64,000 bases of DNA from Saccharopolyspora endophytica (GTDB lineage: Bacteria; Actinomycetota; Actinomycetes; Mycobacteriales; Pseudonocardiaceae), in the NCBI RefSeq assembly GCF_018070075.1, contig NZ_JAGPXE010000004.1:558001-622000 (forward strand), read 5' to 3'. The notes beneath the pieces were generated by a model. The model did not search any database, was not told where the DNA came from, and worked only from the letters and a program-made list of their open reading frames with translations. The translations under genes and the position numbers were made by a program. Numbering within the stretch: position 1 is the stretch's first letter; the number at the start of each line of letters is the position of its first letter. Below, one piece after another: positions 24,285-33,341 of this stretch.

Positions 24285-25289
24285 GTGATCTTGCAAGCCG
24301 TAGTGATCGAAGGACCAGGTCAGGCCGTCGTCAAGGACGTCGCGGACCCAACACCGGCCGGCGGGCAGGTGGTCGTGCGGGTGCACGCCTGCGGACTGTG
24401 CGGAACCGATCTGCACCTGGTCGACGGCGTTCTGCCCACCGACTACCCGCTGACTCCCGGGCACGAGTTCGCCGGCGAGGTCGTCGCACTCGGCGAGGGC
24501 GTGACCGGCCTCGCGGTCGGCGACCGCGTCGCGGTCGACCCGAACCTGCCGTGCGGCACGTGCCGCTGGTGCCGGGCGGGGCGCGGAAACCTCTGCCAGG
24601 TCTGGGACGCCATCGGCGTGAGCCGGTCGGGCGCGGCGGCGGAACTGGTCGCCGTTCCCGCCGACATCTGCTTCGCGCTGCCCTCGACGGTCTCCTACAC
24701 GGCCGCGGCGATGGTCGAGCCGCTGTCCTGCGCGGTCCACGGGGTGAGCCGGTTGCCGAGGCTGCCCGGCTCGCACTACCTGATCTACGGCGCGGGCACG
24801 ATGGGCCTGCTCATGGCGGCGTTGGTGCGCCGGTCCGGGGCCGCGTCGGTGTCGATGGTCGACCTCAACGCCTCGCGTCTCGACTTCGCGCAGTCCTTCG
24901 CCGCCCACCGCGCGGCCACCTCCGCCGACGAGTGGGAGCAGCCCGACGGCTACGACGTGGTCATCGACGCCACCGGCGCGGTGGCCGCGATCGAGGACGG
25001 TCTCGGCAGGGTCCGCAAGGGCGGCACCTTCCTGCAGTTCGGCGTCTCGGACCCGAACGCGACCGCGAGCTTCTCGCCGTTCCGCGTCTACCACGAGGAG
25101 ATCGACATCCTCGGTTCGATGGCCGTGCACAACGGTTTTCAGCCGGCGATCGAGCTGATCGCCTCCGGAGCGATCGACGTCGAGCAGCTGGTGTCCGCGA
25201 CGTTGCCGCTGGCGGACTACGCCGAGGCGATCACGAAGTTCCGCGCCGGAGAGGGCCACAAGATCCACGTTTCCCCGACCGCGCTCTAG
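24285..25289 (+). CDS. Zinc-dependent alcohol/polyol dehydrogenase (sorbitol/threonine dehydrogenase type)
   Basis: A 334-residue medium-chain dehydrogenase. The catalytic zinc site includes CGLCGTDLHLVDG (about 37-49) and GHEFAGEV. The four cysteines of the structural zinc are in CGTCRWCRAGRGNLC (about 89-103). The nucleotide-binding strand is YLIYGAGTMGLLMAALV. The start GTG 24285 gives the expected N-terminus. The downstream sugar porter and the LacI-type operator point to oxidation of a sugar or sugar alcohol. The stop codon TAG forms part of the CTAG target site of the MITE that follows. Confidence 0.9.
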   Translation: MILQAVVIEGPGQAVVKDVADPTPAGGQVVVRVHACGLCGTDLHLVDGVLPTDYPLTPGHEFAGEVVALGEGVTGLAVGDRVAVDPNLPCGTCRWCRAGRGNLCQVWDAIGVSRSGAAAELVAVPADICFALPSTVSYTAAAMVEPLSCAVHGVSRLPRLPGSHYLIYGAGTMGLLMAALVRRSGAASVSMVDLNASRLDFAQSFAAHRAATSADEWEQPDGYDVVIDATGAVAAIEDGLGRVRKGGTFLQFGVSDPNATASFSPFRVYHEEIDILGSMAVHNGFQPAIELIASGAIDVEQLVSATLPLADYAEAITKFRAGEGHKIHVSPTAL

Positions 25290-25485
25290 AAGCTGTTGAG
25301 GAATTGCTTTGCGTGGCGGTGCGGGTAGCGGAACCTGAGCGCCTCCGTGGTCTCCGTGCGCCACTCCTGATGTATGCCAAACACGGCGTCGCGGCGTACT
25401 CGCCACGAAGGCACTCAGAACCCGCGGCGGTGCGGGCTGAGTCCCACACCTGGAACACCGGCTCCGCCGCATTCCTCAACAGCTC
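25290..25485. mobile_element. MITE-like insertion, 196 bp, CTAG target duplication
   Basis: Terminal inverted repeats AAGCTGTTGAGGAAT (25290-25304) and ATTCCTCAACAGCTC (25471-25485) match at 14 of 15 positions. A CTAG direct repeat flanks the element at 25286-25289 and 25486-25489, as expected for a target duplication. The 196-bp interior has no credible coding frame. Size, repeats and target fit a non-autonomous relative of IS5-group elements that use CTAG; the parental element is not in the window. It lies between the dehydrogenase and sugar porter genes and forms the dehydrogenase stop codon. Confidence 0.8.
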
Positions 25486-25551
25486 CTAGACGCCTCCGCC
25501 GCGGCGCGCGGCGAGACGTCCTCCTGTGAATTCGACGAAGGGTTTCGTGCA

Positions 25552-26961
25552 ATGACGCCAACCACCCCCGCACCGGCGCGTTCGCGCACGCGCAACGCGC
25601 TGATCTGGATATTCGGGGCGCTGGGCGGGATCTTGTGGGGTTATGACACGGGAGTGATCTCCGGTGCCATGCTGTTCATCAAGCAGGACATCCCGTTGAC
25701 CCCGTTCCAGCAGGGACTCGTGGTCAGCGGGTTGCTGGTCGGTGCGATGGCTGGTGCCGGTGCGTCCGGGCGCCTCGCCGACGTGTGGGGCCGGCGCCGG
25801 CTGATCCTGTGGGCCGCAGTGGTGTTCACCGCCGGAACGGTGGGCGCGATGCTCGCCACCACGGCGTGGATGCTGGTCGCCTTCCGGTTCGTCATCGGCA
25901 TCGGTGTCGGCATCGCCTCGGTGGTGGTGCCGCTGTACCTGACCGAGCTCGCGCCGAAGCAGTCGCGCGGCGGGCTCACGTCGCTGATGCAGCTGCTGGT
26001 CACCGTCGGCATCCTCGTGGCCTACGTGACCGACTACGCGCTGGCCGACACCGGTTCGTGGCGCTGGATGCTCGGTCTCGGCGCGGTCCCGGCGGTCCTG
26101 CTGGGAATCGGCATCTACTTCCAGCCGGAGAGCCCGCGCTGGCTGGTCAAGCACGGTCGAGCCGACCAGGCCCGCGCGGTGCTGACGAGCCTGCGCGGCT
26201 CCAACGCCGAGGAGGTCGAGCAGGAGCTCGACGAGATCCAGGCCGCTGATCGCGAGAAGGAAGCCGAGAACGCCGTCGGCGTCCGGGAACTGCTCACCCC
26301 GAGGCTGCGCCGGGTCGTGCTCCTGGGCCTGGGACTGGTGTTCTTCCAGAACTTCATCGGGATCAACACCATCATCTACTACGCCCCGACGCTGCTGACG
26401 ACACTGGGCTTCGGCACGTCCGGGGCGATCCTGGCCAACGTCGGCATCGGCGTGGTCAACGTGCTGATGACGCTGCCCGCACTGCGGATGATCGACCGAG
26501 TCGGCCGCAAGTCGCTGCTGGCGGTGGGCAGCATCGGCATGCTCGTGTCGATGCTGGTCCTCGGCGTGGCCAACGTCGTCGGCGTCTCCTACGGTCCGCT
26601 GCTGGTGGCGATCACGCTGGGCAGCATCCTGGTCTACATCGCCTCGTTCGCGGTGTCGTGGGGGCCGGTGCAGTGGGTGATGCTCCCCGAGCTGTTCCCG
26701 CTGCGCATGCGCGGTTCCGCCGTGGGCATCTGCCTGGTGTTCAACTGGTTGTTCAACATGGCCGTCGCCCTGGTCTTCCCGGTCCTGCTGGACATCACCG
26801 GCCCGGGCGCGATGTTCCTGTTCTTCGCGCTGATGGCGGTGCTGTCCTTCTGGTTCGTCCAACGTGGACTGATCGAGACCAAGGGCAAGAGCCTGGAGGC
26901 CATCGAGCACGAGGTCCTGGGAACCCCGGATCCGGAACCGGCGGTCAAGCAACCGGCCTGA
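25552..26961 (+). CDS. Sugar porter family MFS transporter
   Basis: A 469-residue, 12-helix transporter. Sugar porter signatures are present: GYDTGVISGAMLFI in helix 1, GRLADVWGRRRL between helices 2 and 3, the central PESPRWLVKHGRADQA, FFQNFIGINTIIYYAPTLL in helix 7 and the final IETKGKSLEAIE (a variant of PETKG). Such proteins are usually H+ symporters for pentoses, hexoses or polyols. It is 262 bp downstream of the polyol dehydrogenase with a MITE in between, so they probably formed one operon before insertion. Its ribosome site (GAAGGG) is weak. Confidence 0.93.
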   Translation: MTPTTPAPARSRTRNALIWIFGALGGILWGYDTGVISGAMLFIKQDIPLTPFQQGLVVSGLLVGAMAGAGASGRLADVWGRRRLILWAAVVFTAGTVGAMLATTAWMLVAFRFVIGIGVGIASVVVPLYLTELAPKQSRGGLTSLMQLLVTVGILVAYVTDYALADTGSWRWMLGLGAVPAVLLGIGIYFQPESPRWLVKHGRADQARAVLTSLRGSNAEEVEQELDEIQAADREKEAENAVGVRELLTPRLRRVVLLGLGLVFFQNFIGINTIIYYAPTLLTTLGFGTSGAILANVGIGVVNVLMTLPALRMIDRVGRKSLLAVGSIGMLVSMLVLGVANVVGVSYGPLLVAITLGSILVYIASFAVSWGPVQWVMLPELFPLRMRGSAVGICLVFNWLFNMAVALVFPVLLDITGPGAMFLFFALMAVLSFWFVQRGLIETKGKSLEAIEHEVLGTPDPEPAVKQPA

Positions 26962-26970
26962 CCGGCCCCG

Positions 26971-27009
26971 CGAGTGCGGCCCCGCCTGCCCGAGGCGAGG
27001 CCGCACTCG
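26971..27009 (+). terminator. Hairpin between sugar porter and LysE genes
   Basis: CGAGTGCGGCC (26971-26981) pairs with GGCCGCACTCG (26999-27009) around a 17-base loop, ten bases after the porter stop. A weak T-rich stretch follows. Confidence 0.6.
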
Positions 27010-27029
27010 TCGTTGCTAGGCTGCCGTCC

Positions 27030-27695
27030 GTGACCGGGGGAGTGATTCCTGATCAGCTGCTTCCGTTCCTCGTCCTGGTGGTCGTGCTGACCGTGGTCCC
27101 CGGGCCGGACACGGCACTGGGACTGCGCAACAGCCTGCGCGGCGGCAGCAGCGCCATGTGGTGGACGGGCTTGGGCGTGTGCAGCGGGATGTTCGTGCAC
27201 GCCGCGGCCTCGGTGGTGGGCCTGTCCGCGGTGCTGGCGGCATCGGCGGAGGCGTACGCGGTGGTCAAGCTCGCCGGAGCGGCCTACCTGCTGTGGCTCG
27301 GCGCCAGCACGCTGTGGAAGACCTGGCGCGACCGCCACCAGCCCGCGAGCGCCCTCGGCGCAGGCTCGGGCGATGAAGTCGGCATCGACCGCAGGACGGC
27401 GTTCCGGCAGGGCTTCGTCAGCGACCTGCTCAACCCCAAGATCGCGCTGCTGTTCCTGACCCTTCTGCCGCAGTTCATCGGCCCGGCCGAACCGAGAGCG
27501 CTCACCTCGGCGGTGCTGACCCTGGTCTTCGTCGCAGTGGCCCTGCTCTGGTGGCGCGTCACGTCCTGGCTGGTCGGCGCGATCCGCACCGCCCTGGCCC
27601 GGGACACCGTCCGCCGCACCCTCGAAACCACCACCGGCGCAGCGATGCTCCTCCTCGGAACCCGAACAGCCCTGGAAACCACCCCCAATCCCTGA
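27030..27695 (+). CDS. LysE/RhtB-family amino acid exporter
   Basis: A 221-residue inner-membrane protein with about six helices. The N-terminus LLPFLVLVVVLTVVPGPDTAL contains the conserved PGPD motif, and the second half carries RQGFVSDLLNPKIALLFLTL, both typical of the LysE/RhtB family that exports amino acids. GTG 27030 is chosen as the first in-frame start near the helix; GTG 27042 with a purine run before it is an alternative. The gene stands alone after a terminator. Confidence 0.9.
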   Translation: MTGGVIPDQLLPFLVLVVVLTVVPGPDTALGLRNSLRGGSSAMWWTGLGVCSGMFVHAAASVVGLSAVLAASAEAYAVVKLAGAAYLLWLGASTLWKTWRDRHQPASALGAGSGDEVGIDRRTAFRQGFVSDLLNPKIALLFLTLLPQFIGPAEPRALTSAVLTLVFVAVALLWWRVTSWLVGAIRTALARDTVRRTLETTTGAAMLLLGTRTALETTPNP

Positions 27696-27777
27696 CCCCA
27701 ACACCCTCCGAAACCCCCAGCCACTCACCGAACACCCACCCCCAACCCGGCCCGACCACCGCCAGAGTCCGCACACG

Positions 27778-27825
27778 GAATACCGCAGTAATCAGGACAC
27801 GGATTACGGCCGCAATCAGGACGCG
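27778..27825. repeat. 24-bp repeat, two full copies plus a degenerate third
   Basis: Units at 27778 and 27802 match the 24-bp family found at 2381-2476, with GAATAC or GATTAC at the start and (G/C)(T/C)AATC in the second half; a decayed third unit follows from 27826. As at the first locus, the array lies between convergent genes. Confidence 0.8.
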
Positions 27826-27969
27826 GACCACGGCCAGACCCGTCGACGCCGAAGAGCCGCTGGTCCTGTCCAGAGCGCCGGATCACGGCGGCGATCACGT
27901 CCCCGATCACAGGGGCAGTCGGCGGGTCCGACGGGACCGTCCAGACGCGTGGTGGTCACCCCGCTTCCC

Positions 27970-28009
27970 GATCTCAGTGGAAATCCGGTTTCCGATTTCC
28001 ACTGAGATC
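27970..28009. terminator. Long perfect hairpin in a convergent intergenic region
   Basis: GATCTCAGTGGAAATC (27970-27985) and GATTTCCACTGAGATC (27994-28009) are perfect 16-bp inverted repeats with an 8-base loop. It may act as a terminator for the flanking genes, but it is unusually A/T-rich for this genome and borders a gene remnant, so it may also be part of a small repetitive element. Confidence 0.5.
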
Positions 28010-28013
28010 CGAC

Positions 28014-28244
28014 AGATACGCCAACGCGGGCGCGCCGGCGTTGGCGGCCGCGTGGGATTCGCTGACCGCATTGGAGCAGTGGGTCGAGGCCGGCCGACCG
28101 CCGGTGAACCCGACGGTGGCCGACCTCAACCACGCCCGCACCAGACCGCTCTGCGAGCACCCCTCCCGGCCCAGGTACGTCGCCGGAAACCCCGATGACG
28201 CGGCCAGTGTCACCTGCGCGTCGGCTCAGCAGCCCGCCGCGTAG
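28014..28244 (+). pseudogene. C-terminal remnant of a tannase/feruloyl esterase
   Basis: The frame ending at TAG 28242-28244 reads LAAAWDSLTALEQWVEAGRP, then RTRPLCEHPSRPRYVAGNPDDAASVTCA. The pattern of a LEQWVE-G helix, RTRPLC-P, RY-G and DDAASF-C is the conserved end of the tannase/feruloyl esterase family. Everything upstream is missing; the frame is cut off at the 27970-28009 hairpin. The fragment overlaps the end of the convergent lipase gene by 19 bp. Confidence 0.65.
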
Positions 28245-29251
28245 ACGTAGCAGCGGAGCTGCGGTTCCCGGTCGACCGAGGGCGCGCCCACCAGGTTCAC
28301 CCCCGGCAGAGCGGTGCTGAGCAGACCCGGGATCGCCGACAGCGGGCGCAGGTAGGTGTCCACCGACGCGGGGTCGATGTGCGGCATCAGCGGCTGGCCG
28401 CAGACCGAGGCGTCGACCCGAGCCGGATCGGCCGGGCCCGGGTGGTCCAGCGCGTCGACGACCAGCGCGTACGTCACCGGATCGATCGTGCCGACCAGCA
28501 GGTGGGTGGAGGTGTTCGCCGCGCACAGGTCCTGCGTAGTGACGTTCGTGATCACGCCCTCGCCGGTGTTGAGCTCGGAGGACTCCGGCGGGGTCACGAC
28601 CTCGTCGTGGCGGGTGTAGACGACGGTGTAGCTGATGCCCTCGAAGGTCTCGGCGCGGCTGTTGAGCGCCCGCATGAACTCCGAACCGGCCAGCTGCTGC
28701 CACACCGCCGGCTCGCACGAGGTCGCACCAGGTCCGCAGCCCTTGAGCGCCTCGGTGCCGTGGTTGGACGGCGCCATGCCGATGATGTCGTCGACCACGG
28801 GACGCACATCAGGCCAGAACCGCAGCGCCCAGCGCATGCTCATGCCGCCCTGGGAGTGACCGAGGACCGCGATGCGCTTGCCGGTCAGCCGGTGCATCTC
28901 GCGGATCGAGTGCACCAGGTGCTCCCCGGCGACCTGGATGTCGCCCATCGTGTGGTCGGGCATCGTCACCGCGCACCAGAAGCGGTCCTGCTCGGTGAAG
29001 GCCTTGGCGTAGGTCCAGGAGTAGTTCTCCTCCGGAGTGACGCTCGTGGCCGGGCTGAGCAGGACCGGCTGCTGCTCGCTGCCCGGATCGCCATGACATG
29101 ACAAGGCCGCCTTCAGCTGGTCCTGCGGAACGCTCAGCGCAGGTCCCGGCCGGTCGACGGGAGCGAATCCCGAGTCGGCCTGCGCGGGAACCGGCGCGAT
29201 GACGAGCACCAGAGCGGCGAGCACGGCGCTGTGCACCCAACGACTGATCAT
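28226..29251 (-). CDS. Secreted lipase (alpha/beta hydrolase, CalB-like)
   Basis: A 341-residue exported hydrolase. The N-terminus is a signal peptide: a basic start, then AALVLVIAPVPA and cleavage likely after AQA (about residue 25). The nucleophile elbow GHSQGGMSMRW has the catalytic serine about residue 131. Similar layouts are seen in lipases related to Candida antarctica lipase B found in actinobacteria. Six cysteines, including the C-terminal CYVYAAGC, suggest disulfides in an extracellular enzyme. The gene is monocistronic and its 3' end overlaps a tannase remnant on the other strand. Confidence 0.88.
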   Translation of the reverse strand: MISRWVHSAVLAALVLVIAPVPAQADSGFAPVDRPGPALSVPQDQLKAALSCHGDPGSEQQPVLLSPATSVTPEENYSWTYAKAFTEQDRFWCAVTMPDHTMGDIQVAGEHLVHSIREMHRLTGKRIAVLGHSQGGMSMRWALRFWPDVRPVVDDIIGMAPSNHGTEALKGCGPGATSCEPAVWQQLAGSEFMRALNSRAETFEGISYTVVYTRHDEVVTPPESSELNTGEGVITNVTTQDLCAANTSTHLLVGTIDPVTYALVVDALDHPGPADPARVDASVCGQPLMPHIDPASVDTYLRPLSAIPGLLSTALPGVNLVGAPSVDREPQLRCYVYAAGC

Positions 29252-29329
29252 GTCGCTCTCAACGACGTACGACGCCGAAGGATGCGCCGATCAGCGGATC
29301 ACGTGTTCACGCCACGACGAGGGAGGCGG

Positions 29330-30208
29330 TCAGGCCTTCTCGCTGATGCCGAACCACGCGTAGGGGCGCATCGCCTCGGCTTCCGCGGCGGCCTTCGGGT
29401 CGGTGATCAGGTCCGGACGCCAGTCCGGCAGCTGAGCGACGCCCGGGGGCAGCACGCTCCACCGGTCGCCGAGCCCTTCGAGCCACTCGGTGATGGTGAC
29501 CCGGTCGCGCAGCCACAGCGGGTTGGGCGTGACGTCGCACTCGGTCCGGAACCGCTCCATCGAGGCGCGCGCGTCGTGATCGGGGACGTCGGAGGCGAAG
29601 TGCGTGACGGCCACCCGGGAACCGGCCGCGAGCTTCCCGGCGTAGCGCCGCAGCACCTCCGGGATGTCGCCGTCCGGGCCGATGAACTGCAGAACGGACA
29701 CCGCCAGCAGGCACACCGGCTGGTTCAGGTCGAGCAGGCGCTTGGTGACGTCGTCGGCGAAGATCTCGCGCCAGTTCAGCAGGTCCGCCTGGACGACCCC
29801 GGCCCAGTCCGTTTCCTGCAGGTTGACCCGGGTGTGAGCGGTCGCGACCGGCTCGCAGTCGACGTAGACCACGCGAACCGGCTCGTCGGTGTGCTCCTGC
29901 AGGATCTCGTGCACGTTGCCCATGGTCGGGATGCCTGATCCCAGGTCGAGGAACTGGCGGATCCCGGAGTCGAAGGCGTCCACGACGGCGCGCTGCATGA
30001 ACGAGCGGTTCTGCCGCGCCACGCCCGCGATCTGCGGCCACATGCCGAGCAGCCGCTCGCCGAAGACGCGATCGATCGCCCAGTTGGCGTTCCCACCGAG
30101 GAACCAGTCGTAGATCCGTCCCGGGTTGGGGCGCGAGACGTCCAGGTCCGCAGCATCGCGGGACTGCTCGACCACAGGCGTCCTCCTCAGTTCGAAAGCG
30201 TTGGGCAC
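29330..30208 (-). CDS. SAM-dependent methyltransferase (DUF574 family)
   Basis: A 292-residue protein of the actinobacterial S-adenosyl methyltransferase family formerly called DUF574. Family landmarks are PNPGRIYDWFLGGNANWAID near residue 27, ARQNRSFMQRAV, the SAM-binding QFLDLGSGIPTMGNVHE (about 85-101) and VYVDCEPVA. Structures in the family bind SAM, but substrates are mostly unknown; many copies exist per genome in Streptomyces and Pseudonocardiales. It is about 80 bp upstream of the lipase gene on the same strand with no clear operon link. Confidence 0.92.
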   Translation of the reverse strand: MPNAFELRRTPVVEQSRDAADLDVSRPNPGRIYDWFLGGNANWAIDRVFGERLLGMWPQIAGVARQNRSFMQRAVVDAFDSGIRQFLDLGSGIPTMGNVHEILQEHTDEPVRVVYVDCEPVATAHTRVNLQETDWAGVVQADLLNWREIFADDVTKRLLDLNQPVCLLAVSVLQFIGPDGDIPEVLRRYAGKLAAGSRVAVTHFASDVPDHDARASMERFRTECDVTPNPLWLRDRVTITEWLEGLGDRWSVLPPGVAQLPDWRPDLITDPKAAAEAEAMRPYAWFGISEKA

Positions 30209-30446
30209 ATGATCGCATCTCGATCGCAGAAGTCAGAGGTGGGACAGGCCATGAGAAAGAATTGACCACAATTGGACGGACATCTGGACGGGCGCGATCC
30301 AGTTCAGGCCCATTGGTGCGCCGGGTCACACTCGACCGGGTGATTGGTCTGTTCGCGGGTATCGATTCCGCTCTCGACCGGCACGCGTTCGCGCCTCGCT
30401 CATCTTCACCGCGGCGGTACCGCGGGCGAACCCGGAGGTGGCATCG

Positions 30447-31321
30447 GTGGCGAGGCGTCGCGTGGTTGCGGGCAGGCGCAGTGCGGGACGATCCGCCACG
30501 CCCGGGGGTGTGCGCGGCCGGAAGGGGCCGCTGCCGAAGCTGTGGCTCGGCCTCGGTGGAACGGCGGGGCTCCTGGCGATCATCGTCGTGGTCGTCGCCG
30601 TCTTCGCTCGCCCCATCGAAAGCTCCTGGGACGACGCGAAGCTGAGCGGACCAGCGCTGCTGGTCGAGACGTCAGGCGCGTCGCCGCCAACGGACCCGAC
30701 GGCTGGGTCTGGTAGTTCCCGCAGCGGCTGTCCGACGAGCAGGTGAAGGCCCTGGCCGCCGAGGTCCGCGCGCGGCAGCGTGCTGAACTCCAACGGGCTC
30801 AACCGAACCGATCCGGTCCGCATCAACGACATGCGGGTGAAGGTGGTCGAGCGCAAACCACCGCCGACCGACGGCACCCTGATCTCGATCCTGAGCCAGG
30901 TCGCGGAGGGGTCACCGTCGAGGTCGTCGCCGGCCTCGACGGCCAGGACAACCGGGTGTGCACGCACACGCCCACCACCGGCGAACCGGAGAAGGACTCG
31001 CCGTTCCTCGACGAGCACAGCCGCTACGCCGTGACCGGCGAACCCCTGCCGTTCGAGGTCGCGGCGACCACGACCAGCTGCTGGTGCACCTGGGAGATCG
31101 AAGTCGACGTCACCTCCGGCGACCAGAAGGAGACGATGCGGATCAGCGAGGACGCCTCCGGAGCCCCGCTGCAGACGATCTACTCAGGAGCGGACCTGCA
31201 CTACGACTCGGAGTACCAGATCAGTCTCGTCAACGGCGAGTTCATCAACTGCGCGCTGGTGGCAGCGGGCGACCCCGCCGAGATCGCCCGCGCCGCCGGC
31301 GGCGTCTACTGCAAGTCCTGA
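30447..31321 (+). pseudogene. Decayed single-pass membrane protein of unknown function
   Basis: One ancestral protein is spread over alternating frames. From GTG 30447 (GGAGG eight bases upstream) a basic N-terminus leads to a transmembrane helix GGTAGLLAIIVVVVAVFARP. Near 30670 the homologous sequence moves to another frame (RRVAANGPDGWVW) and meets TAG at 30713, continuing FPQRLSDEQVKALA. Near 30778 it shifts back (VLNSNGLNRTDPVRINDMRV), and near 30905 it shifts again to a long open end with CSWTWEIEVDV-like CTWEIEVDVTSGDQK and final GVYCKS. Three shifts and one stop make it a pseudogene unless the sequence is poor here. Confidence 0.65.
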
Positions 31322-31424
31322 TCAGACTCGCATGCGCCGTGACCTGCGACAACGCCCTCAAGGAGGGGGTCATGATCGCCGCGAGAACCGTGGGGTAAGC
31401 TATGTGCACACCCCACGGGGTGGC

Positions 31425-31498
<74 letters not shown>

Positions 31499-31505
31499 CG
31501 GCCGA

Positions 31506-31552
31506 AACAGCCCGCTGGCTATGCGCGTAAGCGCAGGTCAGCGGGCTGTTTT
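31506..31552 (+). terminator. Rho-independent terminator of the tRNA gene
   Basis: AACAGCCCGCTG (31506-31517) pairs with CAGCGGGCTGTT and runs into TTTT. A small GCGC hairpin sits in the loop. Eight bases separate it from the tRNA end. Confidence 0.9.
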
Positions 31553-32004
31553 GCATTCGGGTGTGGATCTTGCGGTGATCAGCTTCGCAAGATCGTTTCG
31601 GCCGATCTGGAGCGAAACTGGAGCGAGCTGGCTCCTACTTTGACTGATCATGCAAATGGAGTCGCGTTGCCTGGTCGCCCTATGTAGTGATCTTTCAATG
31701 TTCGTCAACGGTCGCCAACTGTGTCGGAGTCCTGCCAACGGCCTTGCTTCCGTTCGGTGACGGTTGCTGGGTATTCGACACGTCTGATGCGTGTTGCGGG
31801 CGGTTTGTGGTCACGAGGTGATCTTGGTGTCTGCACGACACGGTTAGTTACCGGTCGCGGCGCGAGGAATTCAACGGGACACGGTGCGGGTCGGTTGTGT
31901 GACGAGGGACGAAGTACTGAGTACTGCTGTGTTGACTGACGGTTCCCGCAATTCGTCTTGTCGCCTGTGATGCGAATGCGTCGGCAGAGTCAGGTGGTTG
32001 TTTC
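31553..32004. other. A/T-richer gene-free region between tRNA and stress block
   Basis: About 450 bp with visibly lower GC than the surroundings and no supported gene. It contains small inverted repeats, such as GATCTTGCG/CGCAAGATC at 31566-31594 and GGAGC/GCTCC at 31620-31635. Its position just after a tRNA gene is where integrative elements often leave scars, but there is no integrase and no copy of the tRNA 3' end was noticed. Confidence 0.4.
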
Positions 32005-32985
32005 CTACTCGAGGATCAGATCGTCGATGGCTCGGCGCGGAGCGGGAACGGTGGGGCCTCCGTAGCCGATCCGCAACAATGCCTGGGGTTGCAGCGTCCC
32101 GCCCAGCAGGTGGCATAGTTCGTCGCGGGTGTCCGGTACCTCGATGACCTCCGAGATCATCGAGGCGGCCAGGCCGTGGGCGGTCGCCGTCAACCAGACG
32201 TTCTGAACAGCCTGCCCGGCTTGTAGTTCGGCATATGGGCTCTCCTGGTGCGTGCACAGCACGACCAGCAACGGGTGGGTCTCGTATTCGACTCCTTCTG
32301 GGCGTGGTGATACCCCTGCCGAGAAGTCCCGGTGCACCCACTGGTCTTGCGGCCCTGGTCGGGGGCCTGCGGCAGAGGTGGGCACTCCTTCCAACGCGTC
32401 ACCGGGCCGGCCCGTCCACGCTGCTAGCTCGGTGCGGAACCGCGAATCGGCCTCCTGCATCCGGTGCGCCCGGTGGACCAAGCCCTCCAGCGTCCCGAGC
32501 TCTCCCGGTGTGACGAGGTGCAGCCAGCACTGCTCGGCTTGCGCGGCGTGGAGCATGTCGTTTCGCTCCGTGGTCGGCACCGGTACGTTGCGGAACGGGG
32601 CGCGGTGGCTGTGCCGCTGAGGAATCGCGGCGTGCAGGCGTAGCGTATCCGGTCGAGGGTCGGTGTGGCCGCCGCTGCGGATCTCCGCGAGCGCGGTGGG
32701 CCCGGCCAAGTGCGGGAGCAAGGTGACGTTCGGTCGGATTCCGGCGCTTTCCAGCGCGAGCCGCAGGTTGAACAACGCGGCGCCGCAGGCCAGGCGGAGC
32801 TCGCGTCCTGCCGGGTCTGCGACCGGCAGGCGGCGTGCCGGGTCGTAGTGCAGTTCGATCTTCTGCGGCAGGATTCGGAACCGCCACGGCTGCGTGTTGT
32901 GCAGCGACGGAGCCAGTCCCGCTCGCCTGATGACCTGCTCGATCTCGGCAGGCGTCAGATCGAGTGCGTTGGAGATCCTGTGCAC
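32005..32985 (-). CDS. Acg-family nitroreductase-like flavoprotein (1 of 3)
   Basis: A 326-residue protein of the Acg-type nitroreductase-like family. Hallmarks are RAGLAPSLHNTQPWRF near residue 25, LRLACGAALFNLRLAL, HRAPFRN and, at the C-terminus, QALLRIGYGGP. In Mycobacterium tuberculosis the relatives Rv2032 (Acg), Rv3131 and Rv3127 belong to the DosR hypoxia regulon; Acg sequesters FMN and lacks classic nitroreductase activity, so enzyme function here is uncertain. GTG 32985 has GGAGG five bases upstream. A GGGAC half-site at 33092-33096 lies about 107 bp before the start. Confidence 0.88.
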   Translation of the reverse strand: MHRISNALDLTPAEIEQVIRRAGLAPSLHNTQPWRFRILPQKIELHYDPARRLPVADPAGRELRLACGAALFNLRLALESAGIRPNVTLLPHLAGPTALAEIRSGGHTDPRPDTLRLHAAIPQRHSHRAPFRNVPVPTTERNDMLHAAQAEQCWLHLVTPGELGTLEGLVHRAHRMQEADSRFRTELAAWTGRPGDALEGVPTSAAGPRPGPQDQWVHRDFSAGVSPRPEGVEYETHPLLVVLCTHQESPYAELQAGQAVQNVWLTATAHGLAASMISEVIEVPDTRDELCHLLGGTLQPQALLRIGYGGPTVPAPRRAIDDLILE

Positions 32986-33341
32986 GGCCACCTCCTGGTC
33001 GGGCGTGCAGTTCGATGGGATGTTGTGACCGTGGCGGAGCTCGATCTGCACCGCCAGGGTCCAACGTCCGTAACGTCGGTGGCTCGCCGTGGGGACTTGG
33101 CACGAGTCGTGACGGCGTTCGGAGCCGACTCGGTCCACCGTCCGGCACAGCGGTTGTCGAGCAACTGGTCTCAGGTCAAGACGGCCTCGGTCGGTGAAGC
33201 CTTCGAGGTTCCCCGCAGGCGGAGACCGGTGCGGGGAGAGGCCCTCGGAGATTCGGGGCGTCGCAGCTGGTTGTTCGCGTCGGCCGGCCGACCGCGGACG
33301 AGAAGCCTCGGAAGAGTGCACGCCGGGAGGTCGACGAGGTG
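32986..33341 (-). other. Gap between nitroreductase and USP genes
   Basis: This 356-bp stretch has no convincing gene. It carries the promoter side of the nitroreductase gene. The sequence GGGGACTTGGCACG at 33091-33104 resembles the GGGAC-N4-GGCAC motif discussed below, with a shorter spacer. Confidence 0.4.

Noticed and set aside
25376-25470. Transposase gene inside the 25.3-25.5 kb element
   Set aside because: The interior is under 200 bp and has no frame resembling a transposase; it can only be non-autonomous.
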